Shown: positions 42,812-51,107 of the stretch, piece by piece
How positions within the stretch are numbered: position 1 is the stretch's first letter
Layout of the letters: every line of letters begins with the position of its first letter
Assembly: GCA_002279935.1 (NCBI GenBank)
Contig: NCCZ01000022.1
Span: 1 to 64,000, forward strand
Reading direction: 5' to 3'
Source of the DNA: Hyphomicrobium sp. 12-62-95
GTDB taxonomy: Bacteria; Pseudomonadota; Alphaproteobacteria; Rhizobiales; Hyphomicrobiaceae
DNA: 64,000 bases
The notes under the pieces: generated by a model
The model's database searches: none
The model's input: the letters and a program-made list of their open reading frames with translations, nothing else
Told to the model about the DNA's origin: nothing
Translations under genes and position numbers: made by a program

Positions 42812-43177
42812 TCAGAAATTGTGCTTCACAGATCCGCGGATCTGGAGATCGTCCGACTGATCCTGGGGATCTGGCGCCGCAGGACGGGCTTCGTTCGCGC
42901 CGTAAAGGAGCTCGAGGCCGAAATCCATCTTGGGCAAGACGCCGAGCTTGCCGAGACCCGGAATGCGAACCTCGGTGCCCTCGACAGGCTTCTTGGCCTC
43001 TTCCGGCGTCAGCTGCATTTCAGCAGGTTTGGCACCGGTGCCAGCTTGAGGCGCGGCAGACGGCGACGACGGCTGCGCTTGCGGCGCGCCACCAACGGTT
43101 TGCTCTTGAAAGGCCAGTGCCGGCAATGCTGCGCCCAACAGCACGACCGAGAGACCCCATACATGTCTTAGCTTCAT
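42812..43177 (-). CDS. Secreted/periplasmic protein of unknown function
   Basis: 121 residues. A signal peptide ends GAALPALAFQEQ. The middle is Ala/Pro/Gln/Ser-rich (about 25-55), and the C-terminal half carries VRIPGLGKLGVLPKMDFGLELLYG and ends in a Phe after Lys-His-Asn. I recognise no domain. A short, partly disordered periplasmic protein is likely; outer-membrane association is possible from the terminal Phe but not shown. Confidence 0.75.
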   Translation of the reverse strand: MKLRHVWGLSVVLLGAALPALAFQEQTVGGAPQAQPSSPSAAPQAGTGAKPAEMQLTPEEAKKPVEGTEVRIPGLGKLGVLPKMDFGLELLYGANEARPAAPDPQDQSDDLQIRGSVKHNF

Positions 43178-43363
43178 GGTCCGACAAAACCCCGCTCCGG
43201 ACGACTCTTGATTTGGAGAATGACGCCCTCACCCGGCGAAAACAAGGATGGTCCCGCACTCCTTAATGGCGTCTGAAGGATTGCCCCGTGGGTGTTGTTT
43301 CTCCGTCATGTGGCGCATGGGCCACATTGTTGATCCGTGCACGTAAAACTCTGAATTTTGAAC

Positions 43364-43394
43364 AGAAAAAAGGGGGCTGCCGAAGCAGCCCCCT
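43364..43394 (-). terminator. Strong terminator of the porin gene (UUCG loop)
   Basis: On the minus strand AGGGGGCTGC-TTCG-GCAGCCCCCT forms a perfect 10-bp stem capped by a stable UUCG loop (43371-43394) and is followed by six or seven T. It lies 29 bases after the porin stop codon. Confidence 0.92.
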
Positions 43395-43422
43395 TAAGTC
43401 GACGGGATTGGGAGACGGCGGA

Positions 43423-44757
43423 TTAGAACTTGATCATGCCGCCGGCGACGACCATGTCGAGATCTTCGAAGCCGGGCGAGGCGATCGGCGCGCCAGTTCC
43501 CGTGTCTGCAAACGAAAGCTCAGTCTCAATGTGACGATAGTAGACATATAGGAGCATCGAAGCTGCGCTCAACTCTTGTACGATACCACCGCCATACATA
43601 GTGATCTCAGAACCAATGATGCCATCGGCTCCTGGAACAACGTTGATGCCGCGACCCGTGGAACCGTAGTCACCCTGGTGATACTGACCGAACAACGTCG
43701 TCTTGCCGAGCGGGAAGAACTTCCTCTCGATGCCTGCTTCGATGGCGTAGAACGTGTTCTCGTCATCGCCGGTTCCGTTAAAGAGAGCGAGGGAGTTCGG
43801 ATCTTCTGACCAACCAGCAGCGAACGTACCGTAGAGACCGGTTTCTTCGTGCATGATGCTCAACGATCCGCCGACCTGCTCGCAGTCAACGCCAGCGGCC
43901 GAGCGCGACGTGTTGCAGTTACCAATTTGGGCGTCGGCGTTTTCAGAACTTTCCTGGCCGTAGGCGATGCCAGCGGCCATCTTGAAGCCGGCAAACTCAC
44001 CCTTGTAGTTCAAGCCGATGTCCCAATAGTCGTCGCCGCCCCAGGCAGCCGACATAGCAAACCCGGCAAAAGCAGGAGAGACATATTTGACGATTTGGCC
44101 ACGCTCTGGTTCGCCTGCCTGATCACCCGTATCGCGGATAGCGCGGCGGATTTGTACGTTTGAAAGCGCGCCCGTGGGCGTACGAAGCAAAAGACCAAGG
44201 GCGGAGTCTTCAAGGTCAGCGAGTTTTGCAACGTCTTTCGTATTAGCCAAATTGATTTCGGTGATGCCCTCGGCAGCGGGACCGGTGCGGCCAACCCAAA
44301 CCGTGCCGAGGCTCTTGCTCTCAACATACCAAGCAGAGTGGCGAACATCGAGATTGTTGTCACCAGCCGTGGCCGACGGATTATTCTGATCGAAGCGCTT
44401 CGAGTTGGCGCTGCGGACGCCGATTTCGAGCAGGTAGCCGGCCTTCACGTCGTCGGTGATTTTCGCCGAACCCTTCATGCGGAAGCGGGTGCGGGCGTTG
44501 TCGTTGGTGTAGACGCCAGAGTTCGATTCGAACCCGTCATCCCAGAAGATCAGGGCCTCGTTGACGTGACCCGAGATCTCGAGCTTGACCTTGCGGTTGC
44601 CCTTGCGAGCGGTGGTAGCTTCGAGTTCGGCGATGCGCTCTTCGAGGTCTGCGCAGCAATTGCCGCCCAGGTCTGCTGCCGACGCAGGCGCCATGCCCAG
44701 GCCCACAACGGTGAGCAGCGCGACGGCCGCTGTGCTCAGTTTCAGTCCGGTCTTCAT
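43423..44757 (-). CDS. Outer-membrane porin (rhizobial/alphaproteobacterial type)
   Basis: 444 residues from the ATG at 44757 with AGGGGGAC upstream; the longer frame to 44859 lacks support. A signal peptide ends MAPASAADLGG. It is followed by a short coiled-coil LEERIAELEATTARKG with a Cys-Cys pair and then a beta-barrel starting KVKLEISGHVNEALIFWDDG, with many alternating strands and the terminal Phe (GGMIKF) needed for barrel assembly. It forms a diffusion pore for small solutes. It is a single gene with its own strong terminator, so high expression is likely. Local GC is lower than in neighbours, as is usual for abundant porins. Confidence 0.92.
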   Translation of the reverse strand: MKTGLKLSTAAVALLTVVGLGMAPASAADLGGNCCADLEERIAELEATTARKGNRKVKLEISGHVNEALIFWDDGFESNSGVYTNDNARTRFRMKGSAKITDDVKAGYLLEIGVRSANSKRFDQNNPSATAGDNNLDVRHSAWYVESKSLGTVWVGRTGPAAEGITEINLANTKDVAKLADLEDSALGLLLRTPTGALSNVQIRRAIRDTGDQAGEPERGQIVKYVSPAFAGFAMSAAWGGDDYWDIGLNYKGEFAGFKMAAGIAYGQESSENADAQIGNCNTSRSAAGVDCEQVGGSLSIMHEETGLYGTFAAGWSEDPNSLALFNGTGDDENTFYAIEAGIERKFFPLGKTTLFGQYHQGDYGSTGRGINVVPGADGIIGSEITMYGGGIVQELSAASMLLYVYYRHIETELSFADTGTGAPIASPGFEDLDMVVAGGMIKF

Positions 44758-45142
44758 ACTAGTCCCCCTAGAGGCTCGCCCCGCATTAGCGGAGCCTGCA
44801 AATTCGGCATTCCCAACCCGATGTCTCAGCCCCCGCTGGAGCGCATCCGGTGAACGCATCCCCAGATAACCGCAAGGATTAATGGCCGTAAACGGTTATG
44901 AGGCGTTTGACACTTTTGCGAATGGGCTATCGTGTCCGCAATGCCACTAAGTACCTGCTTTGTTACATATTTGCGAAGGTTTTATGACAACGACTGCGAC
45001 CTTGTCGGTCAATTTCGCCAGACCGACGCACGTTCGAATCCGTCCCACGACTCATTTCGGCGCGACCGAACCGAAGTCACCCTGGCCTGCGTTTGTGATT
45101 GCGACTAGCTTTCTCCCTCATCGTGACGCACTGGAGCCGGAC
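44758..45142. other. Divergent promoter region between porin and hydroxylase genes
   Basis: About 385 bases, AT-richer at 44870-44990, where the porin promoter should lie. The plus frame of the hydroxylase gene is open back to 44960 (MTTTATLSVNFARPTHVR from 44984), but this stretch is unlike the enzyme family. I see no separate gene. Confidence 0.5.
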
Positions 45143-46417
45143 ATGATCAGCATTGGTTCAACCCCTTCGGCGCTCGTCGTTGGCGGCGGTCCGGCAGGGT
45201 TAGCAGCGGCTCTGGCGCTTGCGGCCGCAGGGGTTCCGGTCACACTGGCCGCCGGCCCGCATCGTCCCGGTGGGCAAGACCGCGACCGGCGCACGGCGGC
45301 GCTGTTTGCGGGGTCCGTCGAGTTGCTGCGGAATCTCGGTGTTTGGGACGGGCTCAAGGACCACTGCGCGCCGCTCACGGCCATCCGGTTGATCGACGAC
45401 ACGGGCCGGCTGTTCCGGGCGCCGGAGGTTACGTTCCGGGCCGCAGAGGCGGGGTTGGACGCGTTTGGCTACAACGTGCCCAACGCGGCGCTCCTCGATG
45501 CTCTGTCCGCACGCGCCGACACCATGCCGGGTCTGACGCTGCATGCCACGGCCGGCGCGCGTGCGGTGAGCATTGCTCATGGGCGTGTGACTGTAGATTT
45601 GGCGGAGGGCGACCAGATCAGCGCGCCGCTGGCGGTGGCAGCCGACGGGCGCGGCTCGATCACGCGCCAAGCCGCCGGCATCTCGGCGGAGACGTGGAGC
45701 TATCCGCAGGCAGCCGTTGTGACGTGGTTCACGCATCAGCGACCGCACGAGGGCGTATCGACTGAGTTTCACCGCGCCGTTGGACCTTTCACCACGGTGC
45801 CGATGCCGGGGCGGACGTCGTCGCTGGTCTGGGTCGAGGAGCCGGGCGAGGCGGAGCGAATCATGGCGCTTTCCGAGTCGGACTTCCGGCGAGCCATCGA
45901 AACGCGTTTAAATGGATTGCTTGGAACGGTAGGCGAGGTTGGCGCCCGCGCTGTGTTTCCTTTGAGCGGGCTGACGCCCGATGTGTTCGGCCGCAATCGC
46001 GTGGCGCTGGTGGGGGAGTCGGGGCATGTCATTCCGCCCATCGGCGCGCAAGGTTTGAACCTCGGCTTGCGCGACGCGGCGACATTGGCGGATTGCGTTG
46101 TGGAGGCTATTGCAGAGGAGCGCGATCCGGGTGGATCGGCGGTCATGGATCGTTATTCCGCGCTGAGGGCGCCAGATGTGAACGGGCGCATCACGGCCGT
46201 CGACATCCTCAACCGCACGCTGCTGTCGCCGTATCTGCCCGTCCATCTCCTGCGCGGGTTTGGGTTGCATGTGCTGAATATCGCGGGTCCGTTGCGGCGG
46301 CGGATTGTGCAGGAAGGTGTGCAGCCTGCTTCCTATGTGCCGCTTATGATGCGAAGCGGTGGATTAGACCTCGTGCGGGCGGGGCGTGGAGCCGCAGCGT
46401 TGGCGTCTCCCGCTTGA
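45143..46417 (+). CDS. UbiH/UbiF/COQ6-family FAD-dependent hydroxylase
   Basis: 424 residues from the ATG at 45143 with GGAG upstream. The FAD-binding start is SALVVGGGPAGLAAALALAA (about 9-28), the second FAD motif is VALVGESGHVIPPIGAQGLN (about 290-309), and the family segment FPLSGLTPDVFGRNR precedes it. Such enzymes hydroxylate the ubiquinone ring precursor. More than one paralogue is common, so the ring position cannot be stated. The acyltransferase gene follows 31 bases downstream. Confidence 0.88.
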   Translation: MISIGSTPSALVVGGGPAGLAAALALAAAGVPVTLAAGPHRPGGQDRDRRTAALFAGSVELLRNLGVWDGLKDHCAPLTAIRLIDDTGRLFRAPEVTFRAAEAGLDAFGYNVPNAALLDALSARADTMPGLTLHATAGARAVSIAHGRVTVDLAEGDQISAPLAVAADGRGSITRQAAGISAETWSYPQAAVVTWFTHQRPHEGVSTEFHRAVGPFTTVPMPGRTSSLVWVEEPGEAERIMALSESDFRRAIETRLNGLLGTVGEVGARAVFPLSGLTPDVFGRNRVALVGESGHVIPPIGAQGLNLGLRDAATLADCVVEAIAEERDPGGSAVMDRYSALRAPDVNGRITAVDILNRTLLSPYLPVHLLRGFGLHVLNIAGPLRRRIVQEGVQPASYVPLMMRSGGLDLVRAGRGAAALASPA

Positions 46418-46448
46418 CGCCCGGCGCACGGCCTCGCATGACCCACAG

Positions 46449-47369
46449 ATGACCGCCGAACTCTCGCCGTTGCGCGATATTCAGTTCCGTCTCGAATACG
46501 TCGCGCTCCGGCTGATCACCGGTCCGTTCCGGCTGCTGCCGCTCGACATATCGGCGCCGTTCTCGGCGTGGTGGTGGCGACGATTGGCACCGATCTTCAG
46601 TCCGAAGCGGCACCAGCGGGCGCTGGACAATCTCAAAGTTGCCTTTCCGGAGAAAAGCGACGCGGAGCGGCTCGCCATCTGCCTTGCGCACTGGGAGAAC
46701 CTGGGGCGCGTGATGGTGGAGACCATTCAGATCGACAAGCTCATCGCCGATCCGAGCCGGATCGCGATTTCGCCCGATCACGTCTTCCGCCGCTACAAGG
46801 ACAAGCTCGGCCCCGCGATCGGCGTGTCGCTCCATATGGGAAACTGGGAACTGGCGATCTGGCCGTTCGTCGTGGCCAACGCTAACCCGGCTGCCGTCTA
46901 TCGCTCGGTGAACAACCCCTACGTCGACCGGTATCTGCGCTATCTGCGGCGCGATCTTTATCCGGGCGGGTTGTTCGGGCGCGGACGGGTGGAGGGCGAT
47001 CACGGCGACAATCAGAAAACGGCGCGGATCCTCAACGATTTCGTCCGTAACGGCGGGCGGCTGGGGATCGTCTGTGATCTGTGGGACCGGACAGGAATTC
47101 CAGTGCCGTTTTTCGGCCGGCCGGCGCGGACACAGGCTATCGGGGCGATGATCGCGCGGCGCGTGGGGAGCCGGATGTGGATGTCGTGCTGCCGCCGCAT
47201 CCCTGGGCAGAGCCGCTTCGTGGTCGAAATCAAGGAGCTGCGCGTGCCGCGGACGGCCAACACGTCGGACGACATTCGCACGATCGTGACCGAGATGCAG
47301 CGTCAGTTCGAAGCGTGGGTGCGGGAAACGCCCGAACAGTGGATGTGGTCGAACCGGCGCTGGGAGTAG
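46449..47369 (+). CDS. Lysophospholipid/lipid A lauroyl acyltransferase (LpxL/HtrB family)
   Basis: 306 residues from the ATG at 46449. The acyltransferase motif HMGNWE (H-x4-E, near residue 130) and the segments RSVNNPYVDRYLRYLR and IGAMIARRVGSRMWMS are typical of the LpxL/LpxM family. An N-terminal amphipathic or membrane segment (VALRLITGPFRLLPLDISAPF) attaches it to the inner membrane. It adds a secondary acyl chain to lipid A. It lies close behind the UbiH-like gene and converges on the NagZ-like gene with a nine-base gap. Confidence 0.9.
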   Translation: MTAELSPLRDIQFRLEYVALRLITGPFRLLPLDISAPFSAWWWRRLAPIFSPKRHQRALDNLKVAFPEKSDAERLAICLAHWENLGRVMVETIQIDKLIADPSRIAISPDHVFRRYKDKLGPAIGVSLHMGNWELAIWPFVVANANPAAVYRSVNNPYVDRYLRYLRRDLYPGGLFGRGRVEGDHGDNQKTARILNDFVRNGGRLGIVCDLWDRTGIPVPFFGRPARTQAIGAMIARRVGSRMWMSCCRRIPGQSRFVVEIKELRVPRTANTSDDIRTIVTEMQRQFEAWVRETPEQWMWSNRRWE

Positions 47370-47378
47370 CGCTGGACG

Positions 47379-48734
47379 TTACGGTTTGGCGACAGATTTT
47401 TTCACCGGCAGTGGCGGGATTTGCTGGGGCGGCCCAGCGGGTGCCGCGGCATGTGCCGCAGGCAGTGCCTTCATCCGTTCGAGACTGGCGGCGCGAACCT
47501 TGCTGTCGATATCGCCCTTCTTTTCCGCGTCAATGAGTGCCGTCAGAACGGTATTCAGATGCTTATCGCTGAACGAGACGAGCACGAGATCGGCGCCGGC
47601 GTTCAGGGCTTTCACTGCGGCACCGCCGATGCCCTCTTTGGCGCGGGTGACAGCGCCCATGGAAAAATCGTCGGTGATGAGCAGGCCCTTGTGATCCCAC
47701 TCGGTGCGGATCAGGCCGTTGATGACAGGCGCCGAAAACGACGATGGGGTCTCGCCATCCAGTTCGCGCAGGCGGACGTGGGCCAGCATCGTGACGACAT
47801 GCGGCTTGCCCATCAGGTCGCGGAAGGGGACCCAGTCAGCGCCTTTCAGCTCCACGAGTGGCGCCTTGATGTCGCCAGCGTGACGGTGGGTATCGAGTGC
47901 GACACGTCCAAGCCCGGGAAAATGCTTGATGGTGCAATAGACGCCTTCTTCGGCCAGAGTGTCGCAATACCACCCGGCGGCGTTGCTGACCGTTTTGGGG
48001 TCGGACGACAGGGCGCGGAAGCGCAACTGGGTTTCGCCATCGCTGCGCCGTTTGGGGTCGATCTTCAGGTCAACGACGGGGGCGAAGTTGAGATTGACCC
48101 CGATGCGTTTTAGTTCGGTCGCCTGTTTGCGGGCATAGGCGACGACCGCGGGCTTTGGGTCCTCACCGGACTTGACGGACGTGAGCACTTTGGCGAGGCC
48201 CGGCTGGCGGGCGAGCGGTGGCGTGAGACGGGACACAGCGCCGCCTTCCTGGTCGGCGGCTATGATCAGTGGCGGCAGGCCTTGGCTTCGGCGGATGGCC
48301 TGGAGGGCGTCGATTTCGGCGCGGATCTCGGGCACCGTGCGGCGGCGGACATTGTGATCGGTGATGAAGATACCAGCGATGGCTTTCTTCTCGACGAGGG
48401 CCGTCACCGTTGCGGGGCTGTGATAGCCGATAACGATGTGGCGGCCCAAACGTTCGAGGATGGCGGGATCGGAGGCCAGGATTTCGCTGCGGGTGAGGAG
48501 CTTGAGTGGGGTCTTCACATCCGGCGCTGCCGGCTGCGCCTTGGGCTTCGCCCGGTTTTTGCGTGACGGTTTTGCGTTCGCCTTGGCCATCAGTTGGGCG
48601 GTGGCGGCCTGTTGCAACGAGGGTTGGTCGGCGGCAACCGGCGCGCACAGGCTTGCGCTTGCCCACACTGCAGCGGCGGCAAGCCTTAACGCGGGCCACC
48701 GGTCCCTGCGATGGAATGTCTCGCCAGCCGTCAT
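47379..48734 (-). CDS. Glycoside hydrolase family 3 N-acetylhexosaminidase (NagZ-like), exported
   Basis: 451 residues from the ATG at 48734; a GTG at 48788 would extend it by 18. Unlike cytosolic NagZ it has a signal peptide (LRLAAAAVWASASLCAPVAA) and a basic Lys/Ala/Pro linker before the catalytic barrel. IIAADQEGGAVSRLTPPLA, CTIKHFPGLGRVALDTHRHAG and LLITDDFSMGAV (nucleophile Asp) mark family 3. The DTH pair expected for acid/base catalysis is present, but the usual second His of KHFPGH is Leu. It probably trims GlcNAc-containing peptidoglycan fragments in the periplasm. Confidence 0.85.
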   Translation of the reverse strand: MTAGETFHRRDRWPALRLAAAAVWASASLCAPVAADQPSLQQAATAQLMAKANAKPSRKNRAKPKAQPAAPDVKTPLKLLTRSEILASDPAILERLGRHIVIGYHSPATVTALVEKKAIAGIFITDHNVRRRTVPEIRAEIDALQAIRRSQGLPPLIIAADQEGGAVSRLTPPLARQPGLAKVLTSVKSGEDPKPAVVAYARKQATELKRIGVNLNFAPVVDLKIDPKRRSDGETQLRFRALSSDPKTVSNAAGWYCDTLAEEGVYCTIKHFPGLGRVALDTHRHAGDIKAPLVELKGADWVPFRDLMGKPHVVTMLAHVRLRELDGETPSSFSAPVINGLIRTEWDHKGLLITDDFSMGAVTRAKEGIGGAAVKALNAGADLVLVSFSDKHLNTVLTALIDAEKKGDIDSKVRAASLERMKALPAAHAAAPAGPPQQIPPLPVKKSVAKP

Positions 48735-48916
48735 GCTCTTGTTTCCCGCCAGGGCAACGCGCCGTCCGTATGCATCGTTCCCGGGCACCCTAGCCGACTC
48801 GTGGGCCGGTTGGAGCGCTGATTGCGGCGATTGACAGCGGGCAGGTCCGGCCTAATGTGCGGCGCAAAATCGCCTACTCACCACTGATCAACTTCGACAC
48901 AAGGTGCTGCCATCTC

Positions 48917-49969
48917 ATGAGCGTCACGCGCACGCCCGCCAAGCATTTCGCCCCCCTTGCGATCGGGGCTCCCGAACCTTACCGCGCGCTGCCGGTGCGC
49001 ATCGAGCGGATGATCCACTTCATCCCGCCGCACAACGAAAAGATTCGCGCCAAACTTAAAGACACCATCGGTCAAGTGGACGTCGTTTTGGGGAATCTGG
49101 AGGACGCGATTGCGGTGGGCGAGAAGGAACAGGCGCGCGCCGGGTTCGTCTCGATGGCGAATGAGTTCGACTTCGGCCAGACGGGACTGTGGACGCGCAT
49201 CAATTGCCTCAACTCGCCGTGGATGCTGGATGACGTGACTGAGATCGTGTCCAAAGCCGGTAACAAGGTCGACGTCATCATGCTGCCGAAGGTCGAAGGA
49301 CCGTGGGACATTCATTATCTCGATCAGTTGCTGGCGCAGCTGGAAGCCAAGCACAAGGTGAGCCGCCCGATCCTCATTCACGCGATTTTGGAGACGGCTG
49401 AGGGCGTGAAAAACGTTGAGGCGATTGCTGCGGCCTCGCCGCGCATGCATGGCATGAGCCTGGGGCCGGCAGATCTGGCCGCCTCGCGCGGCATGAAGAC
49501 GACGCGGGTCGGCGGCGGGCATCCGGATTATGGCGTGCTTGCGGATCCGTCGAAAGATGGTGGTCCGCGGGCCCATTATCAGCAGGACCTCTGGCACTAC
49601 ACGGTTGGCAAGATGGTGGATGCTTGCCTCTCGTATGGGTTGAAGCCGTTTTATGGACCGTTCGGGGATTTCGCGGACGGGGCGGCGTGCGAAGCGCAAT
49701 TCCGCAACGCGTATCTCCAGGGCTGCCTCGGCGCCTGGTCGCTGCATCCCTCGCAGATCGAGATCGCCAAGCGCGTGTTCTCTCCGGACCCGAAGGAAGT
49801 GGCGTTCGCACGCAAGATCCTGGAGGCGATGCCTGATGGGACCGGCGCGGTGATGATCGACGGTAAGATGCAGGACGATGCGACCTGGAAGCAGGCGAAG
49901 GTGATCGTTGATTTGGCGCGTCTCGTCGCGTCCAAGGATCCAGACCGGTCGGCGGCATACGGCTTCTAA
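48917..49969 (+). CDS. mcl: L-malyl-CoA/beta-methylmalyl-CoA lyase, Chloroflexus type
   Basis: 350 residues from the ATG at 48917. HpcH/HpaI aldolase-citrate lyase fold. Segments VVLGNLEDAIAVGEKEQAR, VDVIMLPKVEGPWDIHYLDQ, LGPADLAASRGMKTTRVGGG and MPDGTGAVMIDGKMQDDATW agree, from memory, with the 348-residue lyase of the Chloroflexus 3-hydroxypropionate bicycle far better than with the shorter Mcl1 of Rhodobacter. The enzyme splits malyl-CoA to acetyl-CoA and glyoxylate and can also use methylmalyl- or citramalyl-CoA. The role here (glyoxylate assimilation, ethylmalonyl-CoA or serine cycle) is inferred. Its stop is fused to the next start (TAATG). Confidence 0.9.
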   Translation: MSVTRTPAKHFAPLAIGAPEPYRALPVRIERMIHFIPPHNEKIRAKLKDTIGQVDVVLGNLEDAIAVGEKEQARAGFVSMANEFDFGQTGLWTRINCLNSPWMLDDVTEIVSKAGNKVDVIMLPKVEGPWDIHYLDQLLAQLEAKHKVSRPILIHAILETAEGVKNVEAIAAASPRMHGMSLGPADLAASRGMKTTRVGGGHPDYGVLADPSKDGGPRAHYQQDLWHYTVGKMVDACLSYGLKPFYGPFGDFADGAACEAQFRNAYLQGCLGAWSLHPSQIEIAKRVFSPDPKEVAFARKILEAMPDGTGAVMIDGKMQDDATWKQAKVIVDLARLVASKDPDRSAAYGF

Positions 49970-50712
49970 TGACCCGCAAACGGACCATGAACGATAAGGG
50001 GCGGCGCGCCTTGACACGTGCGGCGCGGGCTGGGCGTAATCCCGAGATGAGTGGAAAACGCACCCCTTCCGACCCCGCAGTTCCCAAGACCAAGGCCGCC
50101 ACATCGGCGGTCAAACCGAGTCGCAAGGCCAGTGCGCCGAAGCCGGCGGCCGCCGATCAGGCCGTCACAGGGCGCGGCGCGAAGGCTGTTGCCAAGATCA
50201 AGGCGAAAGCTGCGGGCAAGGTGAAGGTGCGGGTGGTTTCGCCGAAGGCGCCGCTGGCGAAATCGCCGGAGGCCGTTGCCGCACCCCGGGCCCAGCGCCG
50301 CGTTGTGTCGGAGATCAAGGCGAGGCCGCGTCTGCGGAAGAGTGAGCGGTCCCCGCGCGTTGGCGGCAAACGCCGGGATGGCGGGATGGCTCTTGCGCGT
50401 TTTGCCGTCGGCGACGTGGTGCGGCACAAGTTTTATCCGTTCCGCGGCGTCGTCTTCGACATCGATCCGGTGTTCGCCAACACGGACGAGTGGTGGCTGT
50501 CTATTCCCGAACAGATGCGGCCGAAGAAGAACCAGCCGTTCTACCACCTGCTGGCCGAGAACGCGGAGACTGAATATATCGCCTACGTCTCGGAGCAGAA
50601 CCTGATGCCGGATACCACCGGTGTGCCGGTCCGCCATCCGCAGGTGTCGGACTATTTTGTCGAAGATGAAGACGGCCGCTACCGGCCGGTGTTCATGACA
50701 ATGCTGAACTAA
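49969..50712 (+). CDS. hspQ: HspQ-domain protein with a long basic histone-H1-like N-terminal tail
   Basis: 247 residues. The C-terminal 105 or so (from MALARFAVGDVVRHKFYPFR) are a complete HspQ/YccV domain with GVVFDIDPVF, PFYHLLAENAETEYIAYV and SEQNLMPDTTG. HspQ modulates Lon protease and was also described as binding hemimethylated DNA. The first 139 residues are Lys/Ala/Pro/Arg-rich (for example KAVAKIKAKAAGKVKVRVV), like histone H1 or AlgP tails, and the frame has no stop. The start overlaps the malyl-CoA lyase stop (TAATG). An internal start at Met140 would give a normal-size HspQ, but I see no good ribosome site there. Confidence 0.8.
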   Translation: MTRKRTMNDKGRRALTRAARAGRNPEMSGKRTPSDPAVPKTKAATSAVKPSRKASAPKPAAADQAVTGRGAKAVAKIKAKAAGKVKVRVVSPKAPLAKSPEAVAAPRAQRRVVSEIKARPRLRKSERSPRVGGKRRDGGMALARFAVGDVVRHKFYPFRGVVFDIDPVFANTDEWWLSIPEQMRPKKNQPFYHLLAENAETEYIAYVSEQNLMPDTTGVPVRHPQVSDYFVEDEDGRYRPVFMTMLN

Positions 50713-50758
50713 TCATCGCGCGCGGTCTTAGGCTTCGTTCACGCTCTGAAAATGAAGA

Positions 50759-50787
50759 ACCGCCCGGTGTTTCCACCGGGCGGTTTT
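50759..50787 (+). terminator. Strong terminator after hspQ
   Basis: ACCGCCCGGTG (50759-50769) and CACCGGGCGGT (50774-50784) form a perfect 11-bp stem with a TTTC loop, followed by TTTT and a further TTTT shortly after. Confidence 0.9.
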
Positions 50788-50807
50788 GATTTTGGGAAGT
50801 GCCGGCT

Positions 50808-51107
50808 TTACTGCTTGGGAGCCGGAGCCGCGGCGGGCTTGGCCGGCGCCGAACCGGTCGTGGTCGGGGGAGCGCCCGGAGCGTCGGTCGGGATCTTCTT
50901 GAGCTGCTCGGCCTTGAACTTCTCGATGGCGGCCTTCTGACGGTCGCGGATCTGAGCCATCAACTGGCCACGGGCCTTCTTGTATTCGGCGTTGTCGATG
51001 GGCTTGCCGGCGAATGCGTCGGTGAAGCCGTCGAGCGGAACAGGGAAGCCGATTGGCTGAGCGGCTGCGTTCATGGCAACAACCATTAGACCACCACCGG
51101 CCTTCAT
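50808..51107 (-). CDS. C-terminal part of a frameshifted IalB-family protein
   Basis: 99 codons opening with MKAGGGLMVVAMNAAAQPIG and FPVPLDGFTDAFAGKPIDN. This is the usual continuation of IalB proteins after their CTAEIE region, but it lies in another frame from the upstream piece and its ATG overlaps that piece's stop (ATGA). It ends in a Lys-rich helix and a Pro/Ala tail. Read as a separate gene it would make a domain fragment without a signal peptide. One extra base near 51104-51112 would restore a single IalB protein. Confidence 0.7.
   Translation of the reverse strand: MKAGGGLMVVAMNAAAQPIGFPVPLDGFTDAFAGKPIDNAEYKKARGQLMAQIRDRQKAAIEKFKAEQLKKIPTDAPGAPPTTTGSAPAKPAAAPAPKQ

Noticed and set aside
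44960..45142. N-terminal extension of the UbiH-like protein
   Set aside because: The family starts at the FAD-binding motif shortly after 45143, where a GGAG ribosome site is present; the extension is unlike the family.
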